Source: Mikania micrantha
Lineage: Eukaryota; Streptophyta; Magnoliopsida; Asterales; Asteraceae
DNA: 64,000 nucleotides
Assembly (NCBI GenBank): GCA_009363875.1
Contig: CM018698.1
Span: 54,652,067 to 54,716,066, forward strand
Direction of reading: 5' to 3'
How positions within the stretch are numbered: position 1 is the first letter of the stretch; every line of letters begins with the position of its first letter. The translations under genes were made by a program, and so were the position numbers. Positions 11,581 through 23,116 of this stretch are shown here, in pieces. The notes below the pieces were generated by a model. That model made no database searches, was not told the DNA's origin, and saw only the letters and a list, made by a program, of their open reading frames with translations.

Positions 11581-12497
11581 TTTATTATACGTCATAATAA
11601 AAATATTGATAAGAAAAACGAAATAAGTTAATAAATATAAGCAATTGGTTGTTAATGATAATAAATGTGTGTGTTCCAAACATATATTCGTTGAAGTAGA
11701 TTAAATAGAAATGATTTTTGTCTTAAAATATTAAGAAACAAAAAGTTTAACATATATTATGATAGGAAAAAAAAAAGGATGATAATTTAGATATAATAAT
11801 TTTTGTTGATTTTCTTTTCAAATTTCCTTAATTTTATAAAATTTTTAAAACTATTTCATACAAAATTAATTTAAAAAATTACACCATAAAATCATTATTT
11901 TTAATTTTTAATAAGAGTATAGTATTAATATATAAAAAATAAAAATTTTTAAAATGTACTAGATTCTTTGTACATGTAGTATATTTTTAAAACATGTACT
12001 GGATTTTCTAAAAGTGTACCGTTTTTTATTGTAATATGGCACATAAAAATAGTTTAAAAAATAGAAAACAAAAAAAAAATACATAAAATATAGTGCATAA
12101 AAATATAATACAACATTAACATACCGGACTTTAAAAAAGTATGTCATACTATATACTAAAATTAAAAAAGAAAAAAGTTCAATTTTACATAATTTATAAA
12201 AAAATAATATTGTATAAAACTTATGGTTGTTAAAAAATTGAAAAATTAAAAAAAAATCTTTTTTAAGTACAATATTTCACCATTTTTTAAAAAATTTATT
12301 TTAACTATTGATTTAAAATTAAAATTAAAAAGATTTATTTTTATTCTCTACTATGTTATAGGCTTGTATATTACTGGAGTTTGCAAATAAATATAATGTA
12401 ATTTTTTGATTATGTTTTCATAAATTTACATAATTAAAATAAGTTATAACATTTTTTATATTAAAAAAATTTAAAAATAATAATTATAAAAATGTTC

Positions 12498-12534
<37 letters not shown>

Positions 12535-13046
12535 CTAAACATAGATGCTATTCATTATCATATTATTAATAAAAAATTATTTTTAAAATAAAAATATAAT
12601 AACATTAGGTTTTTTTTTAATCAATTATTAGTATAGAAAGATACGTAAAAAAATTTTTTAGAGGATCTAACGAATATATTCTTGATCTATCTCATTATAA
12701 AATTTACATCGCAAACTAAAGATTATAAAAATAATTATGCAAATATTGGTTCACCAAATCAAGCTATCAAACTTAAACCCCCAAAAAAAACATAACCGGT
12801 TGATATAATTCACCCACTCAAACCGAGTGCTATGTTTGTCATTTATCAAAACCATAGTTAGCTGTTTTTCCAGCAAAACCAAAACCTACCGAACTAAATC
12901 GAAGTTACTTTTTATTATTGGATATATTTGTCATAAAATTTAACAAATATAAGTAAATCCAAATTACAATTGAGTTTGATGGATCAAATAATATACTGTT
13001 TACTAATAAACCACCCTAAAAAACTTACACATAAAAAATAAATATT
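11581..13046. other. Very AT-rich intergenic DNA
   Basis: Long A/T runs, no coding signal. A (TA)n microsatellite lies at about 12499-12531. Two degenerate copies of an ACATGTAGTATATTTTTAAAACATGTACTGG-like phrase occur near 11955-12005. Position 13047 begins the left TSD of the following SINE. Confidence 0.6.
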
Positions 13047-13060
13047 AATTTGTCATATAT

Positions 13061-13183
13061 GCCAATGTGGGACTAGCCCACTTGGTAGAGGCATTGTCTC
13101 TTAGAAAGGAGGTTTTGGGTTCAAATCTAAACAAGGGGAAATTGAGTGTAATTTAGGAGTAGGATAATTGCCGTTCAAAAAAA
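13061..13183 (+). mobile_element. tRNA-derived SINE with perfect 14-bp TSD
   Basis: The head carries an RNA polymerase III A box (TAGCCCACTTGG, about 13073) and B box (GGGTTCAAATC, about 13117-13127) in tRNA-like spacing, and the tail ends TTGCCGTTCAAAAAAAA. The direct repeat AATTTGTCATATAT flanks it perfectly (13047-13060 and 13184-13197), as expected for LINE-mediated insertion. At 123 bp it is shorter than its relatives at 17921 and 39233. The untouched TSD suggests a comparatively young insertion. Confidence 0.85.
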
Positions 13184-13197
13184 AATTTGTCATATAT

Positions 13198-13938
13198 TTT
13201 CGGTTATGGTATAGGTGTCCTTTTGTGGTTTATGACGATGGTTCGATTGCTTTTGTGAAAAGGTAAATACTTGCTTTAGTGCGCTACATTATAAAGTTAT
13301 ATTATTGTTTTTGGTCTTTAGTGCAGGATTGAGATCCCTATTATCCATTAATTAGCGTTTGTGTAACCTTTTTTTTTTTATTTTTTATTTACTTTTCGTC
13401 TTGGGTTTACAAAGAGTGTAGGCGTTGTAATAACCTGGGTTTGCAATTGGGTTTATCGATAACTTAGGGTTTCGCGGTCATTGCATCCTCATTTGTCGTT
13501 TTCAGGACTAGCTACACAATAGGATTTTACACTGATATGACATCTCTTGCAATGTATTTTTGAATTTTTGTTTTGGTGTTCATCACCATGTTCGTGTTTT
13601 GATATTCAAGATCGTGTTGAATTTCTCGGCATAATTCATAACGTGCATTATGTATCATTTTGAAAACAATTCTAGCACAACCCATCTTGAAAACTTTCCC
13701 TAGTTAACATTACATTTGGATGGTTGAAGCAATTTTCAAACGTATAACTTTGCTCTCATTTTATCTTTTATGTATCATTTTATAAAAATTAAACATTGTT
13801 AATCTGCCAAGTTAATTAAATATTTCCCTTTTGTATATCGAATTTTGATTGGGTTTATATAGTGTCATGGTAACAAGTTTCTTTTAGTGAACAAACATGA
13901 AAACTTACAAACAAAACGACTCGATTGCCATCCCATTT
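13198..13938. other. Intergenic, downstream of the small minus-strand ORF
   Basis: No conserved frame seen. It would contain the 3' untranslated region of the ORF at 13939-14223 if that is expressed. Confidence 0.5.
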
Positions 13939-14223
13939 TCATGCACACAAATGAACGAGAACATACACAACAAATATCGAAAGTGAGCCAAAGAGAAAGA
14001 CGAGGCCAAAGGAACAAGCGACTAAACTCACAATCTCTAAGGTTCCCATCACCATGGCTGCATAACTGGTCATGTCTTGGGTGTCATGGTCCGTAGCATT
14101 TAATAAATTATAGTTCCATCCGATATTTTTCTTTGTTCTTTCGTGTGTTGTGAATTCCAACTTCTCATATCTCATCACTTCTTCCATTCTTGCTCTCAAT
14201 ATACCAAGGTTTACATCCACCAT
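13939..14223 (-). CDS. Small plant membrane protein, 94 aa (possible gene or fragment)
   Basis: The frame starting MVDVNLGILRARMEEV has a charged helical N-terminal half (about residues 1-40), a WNYNLLN motif, then an uninterrupted hydrophobic C-terminal stretch of about 38 residues (MVMGTLEIVSLVACSFGLVFLFGS...) long enough for one or two membrane spans. The composition is far from random for this AT-rich region and resembles short plant proteins with an acidic/basic head, a GWNY motif and a terminal membrane anchor (recognition from memory, moderate). The frame remains open upstream to 14256; a TTTGGCTATAG acceptor-like site lies there, so an upstream exon is possible. I assign no function. 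It could also be a decayed duplicate. Confidence 0.45.
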   Translation of the reverse strand: MVDVNLGILRARMEEVMRYEKLEFTTHERTKKNIGWNYNLLNATDHDTQDMTSYAAMVMGTLEIVSLVACSFGLVFLFGSLSIFVVYVLVHLCA

Positions 14224-14361
14224 GTTGGATGAACTTCCTATAGCCAAAAAATACACTCAACATAATAATTGTACATTGTACCAATAAGGATATTTGATTA
14301 AGAATGTTATATTTTAAAAGATTTCTTTGTCTCCCTTTTTTTCTAAGAACTTGAAACGTAA

Positions 14362-15426
14362 ACACTTAAGACATAATTTCAACTGTCCACTCATATTTGA
14401 CACTTTAGGCCATATGTTCGAGCTCATCTTAGGAGGAATCCTATAACTGGATAAACCTCTTTACCCTGTCCCAACAACACATCTTAGCCAGAATTCAAAC
14501 CCAAGACCTGTAAGTGGGTAACTAATAAGATTTCTTTGTCTCCTTTTTTTTTCATGTTCCAAATGTATTGTATTGTATTGTATTGTATTATTTTAGTTAT
14601 GATTTATTTGTTGGTGTATTATTTTGATTTTTAATTGTAGGAAAAATGTTTGAATGAATGAGTGTGAAATACAAGTGCATTTTTAGTTACACGATACATA
14701 CCTCACGGGTTTTAAGTCAGTTATTCTTAACGGATGTATTTAGCTAACTAACGGGTATATCCTATATTTGACGGGTAAATACCCGATAGATACATGGTGA
14801 GTTTTTGGTAGGACATTAGTAGCTTTTAGAATCAGATGTAGGGTTAAATTTTCTCAAACCCGTTCCAAACTGAACCCATTGTCATCCCTAAAAATGATCG
14901 AATTGTAGACACTTAAGACATAATTTCAGCTGTCCATACGTTCAAGCTCATCTTAGGAGGAATCCTATAACTGGATAAACCTCTTTACCTTGTCCCAACA
15001 ATACACCTTAGCCGGAATTCAAACCCAAGACTTGTAAGGGGGTAACTAATAAGATTTCTTTGTCTCCTTTTTTTTCTATGTCCCAAATTTATTGTATTGT
15101 ATTGTATTATTTTAGTTATGATTTATTTGTTGGTGTATTATTTTGATTTTTAATTGAAGGAAAAAGGTTTGAATGAATGAGTGTGAAAAACAAGTGCATT
15201 TTTAGTTATACGATACATACCTGACGGGTTTTAAGTCAGTTATTCTTAACGGGTGTATTTAGCTAACTAACGGGCATACCCTAGATCTGACAGGTAAATA
15301 CCCGATAGATACATGGTGAGTTTTTGGTAGGACATTAGAAGCTTTTATAATCAGATATAGGGTTGAATTTTCTCAAACCCGTTCTAAACTGAACCCATTG
15401 TCATTCCTACATATGATCGAATTGTA
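14362..15426. repeat. Tandem duplication of a ~545-bp unit
   Basis: Two copies (about 14362-14907 and 14909-15426) begin ACACTTAAGACATAATTTCA and end ATGATCGAATTGTA. They match along their length with scattered substitutions, a short deletion of ACTCATATTTGACACTTTAGG-type sequence in copy 2, and a length difference in a TATTG pentanucleotide run (longer in copy 1, near 14565-14590). Each copy contains a GGGTTTGAATTC-like B box on the minus strand, so a SINE fragment may be part of the unit. Confidence 0.8.
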
Positions 15427-16050
15427 TTGTATATTTATGCATGCTTTTTAAACTGGATTCACTTGAACCAATTGAGCCTGAATTTAGGTTTTTTATCTAT
15501 TTATTAAAAAGTTCTCCTTCAAAGTCTTATTCACTAATTAATTTGATATAGAGGCTACATATTTTATTAATAAATCTTTAAAATCGTAGGTTTATATATT
15601 TTAAATTATTATAATATTTATTACATCAACTAGTTCTTAAATCATGTTTGACTGCTCCAAATAATGAATCGTAAGACTATTGATTTGAAGTTTGATTAAT
15701 TTTGAATAATGCCAAAACTGTCACAAAGAGAAAATTCATTATCAAACCATCAAAATGTTAAAAGTTTGGTTTCACCACTAGCTTATTTTCTTTTTAATTA
15801 CCTTCTTTTGATAATTTTTTTGTTTATAATTAGGTATTTAAATACGAGAGAAAAAAATCATGAATACTTGATAAAAATAAGTAGGTAATTTCTTATGTTA
15901 AACTCAAGAACACATAATCAATCTGCTACTACCTAAGCATATCAAATCACTAAACACTCCATGGAAACAAGATTAATTTGAGTTGATCTTATTAACCTGC
16001 TACTACCTAAGCATGCCCTATGTTTTGTTGTATATTTCAGTATAATTAGA
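15427..16050. other. Intergenic, no gene seen
   Basis: AT-rich. The phrase CTGCTACTACCTAAGCAT is repeated near 15922 and 15998 as part of a short degenerate duplication. No other feature recognised. Confidence 0.5.
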
Positions 16051-17298
16051 TGTTAAGGAATCATAAAGAGTTGAAGGTGTGAAACGCACGCTTGTTTAAG
16101 ATTTTTGAGCTCCTGATCAAGCAGGGCTAAAGGGGTCGTGCCCCCCTTGCGAGATCCAAGGGGTAGAGCCCCTTGTGGGGTTCCCCGAAACCTAAACGAA
16201 ATTTACTTATTGCTTGTGATCAGAATCGTCTTGACCCGCGAAGTTACCCGTTAAAACCAACCTCCATTAACTGTCATGGGGTTGGTTTGTGTTAGAAATA
16301 CATAAACTTAATTCACAGAAGAACTCTCTCGAAATTTATATCACAAACGATTCTATTGGATTATTCTTTAATCAAGTTTATTGAACTCGAAATGTAGAAA
16401 TATTGATTTTGGATAGTAATTTCATACACGATTCGATAGATTTCCAATTTGATTACTGAATTTCTCCAACATGTTTGAACATACAAACATAAATAAACAT
16501 ATTGTTACATACAAACAAGTTGGCTTCATATATCTTAAGTTCAAATCTTCATATGTTCAATCATATTTTAATCTAGGAACAGGCAAAACTAAAAAGCCAA
16601 TGATTTTATGTACATATATAATAACTTATGTCTCATTAATAATCTTGTTTAATACCTTAATTTAGTTTCTTAGATAAAGCAAATTACATATATCTAGCTA
16701 AAACAATATGAATTCAAATACAATGATATATATATAACATCAATAAATTCTTTACATGCACACGCAAACATAGACACTTATATTTATGGCATTATGTCTA
16801 TATACGTTGAGCATATCACCACTCTATAATAAATCAATCAGGGTTTGGATATCAATACTCGAAGCTGATAACATGATATACTAATCTAGAATTACTTAAG
16901 TGAATTTAATTTTATGCACACACACGTAGGTGTAAGGTAGGTGTACCTTCATCTCTAATGTTTTGGGATCTAATTACTTGAAGAAACCTTGGTGATTTTG
17001 GCTTGAAACAAGTGAAGATTGAGAGTGGTGAAAGAAAGGCAGGTGAGGCTAGACCTTTCATGATGGCTTATGATATGTTGTTTACTAAATCAGTGACTTT
17101 ATTTATAGAGGCAACAACTATATATTAAGTCTTTAGTAAATAATTTTTAAAGTTGTATACGATAATTAATTATAGCACCCCACCTATTTATTATAATATA
17201 GTATTCGAGTATGGTATTGTAAGTGCCATCTGGCTTATATTTTTTAATTAATTGTGATGTGTCACATGGTTTATACGTGGGCTAATTGGAGTTTAACA
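16051..17298 (-). mobile_element. Probable copia-like LTR, minus strand, degenerate
   Basis: On the minus strand it starts TGTTAAACTCCAATTAG at 17298 and could end TTCCTTAACA at 16051, giving matching TGTTAA/TTAACA ends. A strong promoter TATA (TCTATAAATAAAG, minus, near 17095-17108) sits about 200 bp in, as in copia LTRs, and a GGGGCTCTACCCCTTGG-type GC-rich block occurs near 16140-16180. The flanking 5-mers do not match (TTAGA versus CTTTG). An alternative inner border at 16290 (TGTTAGAAAT) gives flanks GTTTG/CTTTG. No polypurine tract or primer site adjoins, so a decayed solo LTR is most likely. Confidence 0.5.
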
Positions 17299-17905
17299 CT
17301 TTGCTGAGATTCACTTTTCTTTTTCACCTTTTTTTCCTCTCTTTTTCGTCCATGTCTTTAGAAATGAATCTATGTTTGTGTTATAAGATGTGTAACCCTG
17401 TAACGGAGGAAAAGAAAATCTTTAATGAAATATTGGAGATGAAATTAAAATGTTTCACTTTCTTTTTCACCATGTCTTTGGAGATGAAACTATGAGGTAT
17501 TGAAAAATGTTGTACCTGTTTCCTCTAAGTTTTATAATTATTATGATCATCATGTTGTCTCATCATCATCTTCATTATCAATGTCGTCACACTCGTCATC
17601 TTCATCTCCATCGCATCATCTTCGTTAACGTCGTTGTTGTCATCATCGTTTTCTTCTTTGTCGTTGTCGTCATCATTGTCCTCATGTTCATCATATCATC
17701 ATCATACTTATCATTCGTTACTACACATAGCCTAAGAGTAATTACGAAGACACTGAGAAAGAAAAGGTGGTGTACAAACAGATTCGGTCTAGTGGCTTGA
17801 GATGCACACCTTTAATTTCACCCATTTAAATGATAATTTAAAAAAGCTAAAAATATATGACACACCAATAACATGGAACAATGTGATAGGCTAGTCTCGT
17901 AAATG
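17299..17905. other. Intergenic with TCATC/GTCGT low-complexity tract
   Basis: A run rich in TCATC, CGTCGT and TTGTCGT trinucleotides spans about 17545-17710. The open frame across it is low-complexity and not a gene. A MSLEMxL-coding phrase (CATGTCTTTxGAxATGAA) occurs twice, near 17350 and 17470, with a period of about 120 bp. Confidence 0.6.
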
Positions 17906-17920
17906 GGACACTCAATTACT

Positions 17921-18134
17921 TTTTTTTGAACGGCAATTTGGATCACTGACGGGTCATAGACCCACCCGATCATATCCACACCCCATAGGAGGAAACCCAC
18001 CATAGGTGAGAGAAAACTCCCTAGCCTAGCATGGAACCCCTATTTTGTCCATGCCAGGACTTGAACCCGTGACCTCCCCAATATTGAAGCCACATGGTAC
18101 CTCCTCTTAACCACTTGAGCTAAGGATCATTGGT
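17921..18134 (-). mobile_element. tRNA-derived SINE, 214 bp, 15-bp TSD
   Basis: Read on the minus strand it has an A box (TAGCTCAAGTGG), a B box (GGGTTCAAGTC), a body with GGGTTTCCTCCTATGGGG and GGGTCTATGACCCGTCAGTG, and ends TTGCCGTTCAAAAAAA. The direct repeat GGACACTCAATTACT flanks it (17906-17920, 18135-18149). A second copy of the same family is at 39233-39432, and the SINE at 13061 shares the 3' end. Confidence 0.9.
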
Positions 18135-18206
18135 GGACACTCAATTACTATTATGTTATTTGTCACCATCAAAAGGTATCAAACTATGAATCTAAGAAGG
18201 ATAGAT

Positions 18207-18436
18207 TTTTTTTAACGACATTTGATCTCAATGTTTGAACCACTGATTTCCAGGTCACGTCACCAAGGTCTAGTTACCATGACCTCCGTTGAGACCACAC
18301 CACCACCCCAGGAGGAAACCACACCGGAAAACCCTCTGACCTCCCAAGGACCCCTATTTCGCCTTGGGAGGAATTGGAACCCGTGACCTCCCACAGGGAA
18401 GCAAGAGGGTAACCATTAGGCTAGAAGCCCTTGGTT
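18207..18436 (-). mobile_element. Second-family tRNA-derived SINE, 230 bp, 17-bp TSD
   Basis: On the minus strand the head contains GGTTACC and a B-box-like GGGTTCCAATTCC, the body contains GAGGTCATGGTAACTAGACC and the end is a TGTCGTTAAAAAAAA tail. ATCTAAGAAGGATAGAT at 18190-18206 matches 18437-18453 with one change. A related copy lies at 29343-29577. It sits 57 bp from the previous SINE in the same orientation. Confidence 0.85.
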
Positions 18437-18453
18437 ATCTAAGAATGATAGAT

Positions 18454-18663
18454 AAGATTATATTAATTTCTTTCTTTATTACTGATAATAATTGTTTCCA
18501 GAAAAAGAGGCCAAATATATATAGAAGGCTTATAGGAAAACTTTATATTTTTGGAAGAAGTTAAGAAAACTCATGCTTATCAATAAATATTTAAAAAATA
18601 TTTTCATAACTTTTTTTATTATAAGGTTATACATGTTATAATGAAAAAAAACGATTCTAACAA

Positions 18664-18717
<54 letters not shown>

Positions 18718-19370
18718 TAAACATACGTACATGTAACTTGTAAATTTACATATATGCAACTCGTACATATGATTATGATTGGTTTAAAAATATATATCAA
18801 AATAGTTGTATTTTATTTATTTCTTTATTTTTAAATAAGTTATTATAATTTTTTAAATCAATCAACATATTGCTATTTTTATTTTATTTTTTTCCAATCA
18901 ACTCACTTTTGTTTTTTTTACTTTTATAACTTATTATAATCCATATTATTTTTCTTTTTTCAAACTATTTAAATAAAAAAATTTGTCTAAGAAACATTGA
19001 AAAAAATGGGCAACCTATGGTAGCAATCCAACTTTTTTATGCTTGACATCATTATTATTGGCTGATATTTTATTTACTTATTAATATATTTTTCTTTAAA
19101 CTAGTTTCATATATAATTTGATTATTCTTTAATAATTTAAAATATTTAATTTGTTAAAAAAAATAATAAAGTTTTGTTTAGATTTTTTATGAACATTACA
19201 ATGTGTAAATTTTATTGAAAATGAAGTTATTTAAAATAATGCAGTTTTAACAGAAAATAAATATAGAGAAATTTATAATGATATCAAAATCAATCAAACT
19301 GTTTTTTTCACAAAAACTTTCTCTTGATAAATAATTGTGATTGTAACTTGGTTTCTCTATTTTATAATGT
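18454..19370. other. AT-rich intergenic with long (TA)n
   Basis: A (TA)n microsatellite of about 50 bp lies at 18666-18716. The rest is poly-A/T-rich without coding signal. Confidence 0.6.
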
Positions 19371-19805
19371 ACTAGTTTAGTATCCCGTGTATTACACGGA
19401 TTGCACATAGAAATATAACAAATAATTATCAATGAAAATTTAGAAAAAAAATAAGATGATACAAAATACGATTGCAATTTCTAATGATTTGATATTTGAA
19501 GTAATAAAATAATAATATTATTTCTTTAGACATTAACTTTTTTATAATTTGTTTTTTCTTTAAACATTGTGTTTCAAATAATTGTTTTTGAAAATTTTAT
19601 AATCTATAATATTTTTTTAAAAAAAAGTGTGTCTTTAATATTAATATATTTTAATGTGTTAAATAAATCTTTTTATTTTAAAAATGTATTAAAAGTATGT
19701 TTAATATTAGATATTTAATAGGAGAGAGAAGAGGGAAATTAAGGTTGAGAAACTCTAAAAATATGACATATGCCACTAAAAACCTTTATTTATTAGTATA
19801 GGTAG
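19371..19805 (+). repeat. Dispersed repeat family, copy A
   Basis: Starts ACTAGTTTAGTATCCCGTGTATTACACGG and ends ACCTTTATTTATTAGTATAGGTAG. Copies B (32448-32910, plus) and C (42055-42412, minus) share the same start, an AAATACGATTxCAATTTC block, a TTTTGAAAATTTTATAAT block and the same end. No terminal inverted repeats or coding frame are obvious. It is probably a non-autonomous transposon, possibly Helitron-like, but I cannot classify it from one window. Confidence 0.7.
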
Positions 19806-20436
19806 AATTTTGATGAATGCAAAATGTCTTTTATTTTTTATTTATAATATTTTTATTTTTATATTTTGAATAAATAATTTATTCATTTTTATTATTTTGA
19901 TTATTTTAAAATTTATTACAAGTTATATTTATATAATTTTTTTTTATTTGGGTTGAGAATATGTGTGAAAAATTAGCTTGTGTTGGATTGAGTGGTTCAA
20001 AATCAACCTAACACTGAGCTGTAGTATGCACTATTCTTAAAGGGAGTTGAACAAGTATAAATGTGTAAGATAAATCTAATTTGATAGAGTGGCATCTATT
20101 AGATATGTTTATATAATATTCGCAAAAATGTATTAAAGAAAACAAATATGAAATACGTAAATAAATATCTAAAAATTTCAAATGAAAATTTCAAATAATA
20201 ATAATAATAATAAGTAAAAGTAAAAAAATAAATAAATAAATAAAAAGGTATAATGTCTTCCTTACATTTTTTAGGGAGATGAAAGTGTAATAATTGGAAA
20301 TTAAACACAATTTAGTTCGGTATAGTTTCCGACTTAAACCTTTGTAAACTATTGTTACTTACTTGGATGATCACTCTTCACGTTTCCATTTCCACAATTT
20401 ACCTCAATGCTCTCTCGCTTCCTGTAACTCTCTCTC

Positions 20437-20475
<39 letters not shown>

Positions 20476-20884
20476 TAATAATAACCACCGTGGTTCGCAA
20501 CAAGCTACCACCCCCGGAAGAGACTATCACGACTAGCAGGGGCAGCCACCTACACCACGTACGTTGTTGCATCGCAACCCAGTAAGTAGCAGCGATCACA
20601 GAAATGGACACCATGGCATCGGAAACCACCACCATCATATATGCAAAGATAAAAAAAATAAATATTAATTTACATGTCTTTATTTAATATAAAATGTTTA
20701 TGTCTATTATAAAATATTTTTTTTTGAAATTAAAACATAAATTATTGATATATTAAAAAAGATTTTTTAAATAAACATATTTTTATTTATTTTTTATAAA
20801 CTAAGAAGTTTTAATAAAACGATTTAACTTTTAGAACTATAAAATATTGTGAAATTGTTTTTTTAAATAACAAAAGCTTTATAA
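19806..20884. other. AT-rich intergenic with simple repeats
   Basis: Contains (AAT)n near 20195-20213, (AAAT)n near 20224-20243 and a roughly 32-bp poly(A) at 20440-20471. Open frames across these are artefacts. Confidence 0.6.
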
Positions 20885-21121
20885 GACCATGGGGGTATGC
20901 CCCGTGGTTCACTCACTCCATATATGCGCCACGTATGCGTCACATAGGCACCCACCACAACCACTCACTCCACCACTTTGGTGAAAATGCCCTCACGCCC
21001 TCATTCTGTGACAAATTTATGCCCTCACTCTCGTTGCCCCACTCACGCCAGCCCACCCACGCCCAACAGGGGGCAGTGTGCCACGCCCTCTCACGCCACT
21101 CCCTTGGCACACCCCATGGTC
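20885..21121. mobile_element. PIF/Harbinger-like MITE, TSD TAA
   Basis: Left end GACCATGGGGGTATGCC and right end GGCACACCCCATGGTC are imperfect inverted repeats, and TAA flanks both (20882-20884, 21122-21124). A 3-bp TWA duplication is diagnostic for PIF/Harbinger (Tourist-type) MITEs. The 237-bp interior is unusually GC-rich for this region (CTCACGCC and CACCCAC repeats) and does not encode protein. Confidence 0.8.
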
Positions 21122-21240
21122 TAAAAGAAGATTCTAAAAACAAAATTAATTAAATTCCGACTTTTTAAACATCAAGATTTGTAAAAGAAATTGATAATTT
21201 TTTTACTACTTATTTAATCTTTTTTTATTTAAACTACGAG

Positions 21241-21422
21241 AAGCTAGACTAGACTAGACTAGACTAAATGATGAACGCCACCATTATGCACCCCTCATCG
21301 ACCGGTCTCACGACCATGAAGGAGGTAAATCGCGTGACCCAGAGAAAATTGGGTGGTGCCAAACGCTGAACCCTAAACCTCCATTATAGATTCCTGCCCC
21401 TTTACCACTAGACCTTCATTAT
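21241..21422 (-). mobile_element. Possible SINE next to a GACTA microsatellite
   Basis: Minus-strand reading shows a tRNA-like TCTAGTGGTAAAGGGGC head and a GGTTCAGCG motif. The sequence TAGACTAGACTA at the left (four GACTA units, 21245-21267) resembles TATAGACTAGATTAG at the right and could be the TSD. There is no clear poly(A) tail, so the call is tentative. Confidence 0.35.
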
Positions 21423-22145
21423 AGACTAGATTAGTAATTAAATATACACAAAACTCGATTTCAATGGGCCCTTTTGATTTTTAACAATGACTAATAATCA
21501 ATTGTTTGAATGAGGTGTTTGATATAGTGTATGCTAAGGTTATGTGTTATGAAATGATTGAAGCGTGAAGGGCCTCGATCACGCTCTCGTTGAGCCCTTT
21601 GCCCCTACAGCCTGAGCGTTAGCATGAATGGCTTGATGGTGGTCATGGGTGAAGCTAGGGTAACCATGGGGTGATAACTGATAAGGGTGTTTTGAAGAGG
21701 AGGTGATGACAGAGTGAAGGTAGCACATATGTATTGAAAAGAAAGTGATGGTTGTAGTTGTTTATATGCCGTCTATTTAGAGGGATGGATGTGTGATGAA
21801 TATGCATAGCCTAAGGCTCAAGCTTCATGAGGACTTAAAACAAATATTATAAATTTGTCCTTTTATACATATATTTTTATTTTGATATATAATATACCCT
21901 ATCTATTTTAAAAATCAGATAAAGAAGTTAGAAGTTTTTTTATTTATATATTTTTTTATAATAACAAACAAATCATACATTGATAGATATTCCTAAATTA
22001 CATCAAATACACTTCTTAACTATTGTAATACTGCTTACCATCCATGTTTTCATACTGCTTAATTATTGTGGTAAAAAATTGTTTCATTGGTTTGGTTTTT
22101 TATGTTTAAGAATATAAGCTAACTACTAACCCATTTTCTAACTAA
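21423..22145. other. Intergenic, no gene seen
   Basis: No conserved coding frame. The last ~45 bp (from TTTAAGAATATAAGCTAACTACT near 22108) are homologous to 24255-24300, part of a local duplication that flanks the copia solo LTR. Confidence 0.5.
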
Positions 22146-22150
22146 CAGTG

Positions 22151-23111
22151 TGTTGGATATATGATGTTCGATAATCGATAATATCAACGTTGCTATCAGG
22201 GTACGATCTAAAGAGTTACACTTTGGAAGATAGTAATGTGATTGTGTCTAAAATTTGTTTTAGACATATTCAATTTCATGAATTATATAAAGTGGTGTGT
22301 TATTATTATTTGTAAAATAATAATAACATTGGGGAGTTAATTATTGTGATAATTAATTATAATTAAATTGATAAAGTTTAATTAGTTAAACTTTAGTCAT
22401 TTAATTAAATATTGTTAACTAGTTGCTAGTTAGTAATATGGAGAGTAGTAATTAAATGGTTTAATTACTAAAAGAAAGTTAATTAAATTAAAAGAGTTTA
22501 ATTTAAATTAACATGTGAAATAAAAGGTGGGAAACCAATTTTGAATTGGTAGTCAAAAGATCATATTTTTATGGATCCAATCTTTGACTTTAAAATGGTG
22601 AGAATTAATTTTGAATTGGTAAATTCAAAATTCCTAGAAAAGTGGATCTTCATTTGACTATAAATGGAGATCCAACCTACCACTTTTTGATACACAATTT
22701 CTTTCACCCACTCTCCCACTCCTCCTATTGGCGGTCGAAACTCATCCCCTCTCCTCTTGGATTTTCGGCCAAAGCACCACCACCCACCACCACCATAGCC
22801 GAACCACCAAGGGTGGTTTTGAAGTACGCGGTTGTTACGGTGATACGTGATAGAGATCGTGGTTCGTGATTCAAGTTATCTAGCGAGACTACTATCGAAT
22901 CCAAGGTGTGTTTTTGGAGGATCTTCATTGAGGTCAATTTTAAACACCCTATGGTTGTTTTAGTTTATTCGTATGTTACTGGATTCATGGTTTTGGAAAT
23001 TTTGTTTATGAAACAAAATGTGTAACCTAATCGCTTCCGCTATCGTAAAATCTGATTGTATAATTAATATGATTAATTAAAAGTTTAAAATGGTTACTAC
23101 AATTCCCAACA
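22151..23111 (+). mobile_element. Ty1/copia-type solo LTR, 961 bp, TSD CAGTG
   Basis: It starts TGTTGGATAT and ends AATTCCCAACA, with the 5-bp repeat CAGTG exactly on both sides (22146-22150, 23112-23116). A promoter-like CTATAAAT is at 22658-22665, followed by a pyrimidine/CACC-rich leader, as in copia LTR U3-R boundaries. No PBS, PPT or coding part adjoins, so it is a solo LTR. A paralogous stretch at 24255-24345 lacks the LTR. Confidence 0.88.
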
Positions 23112-23116
23112 CAGTG

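Noticed and set aside
17507..17800. 97-codon frame with Val/Ile/His-rich sequence
   Set aside because: Low-complexity TCATC/GTCGTT repeat, no conserved domain.
18666..18716. Long (TA)n as possible origin or matrix attachment site
   Set aside because: Simple microsatellite; several similar tracts occur in the window without functional context.
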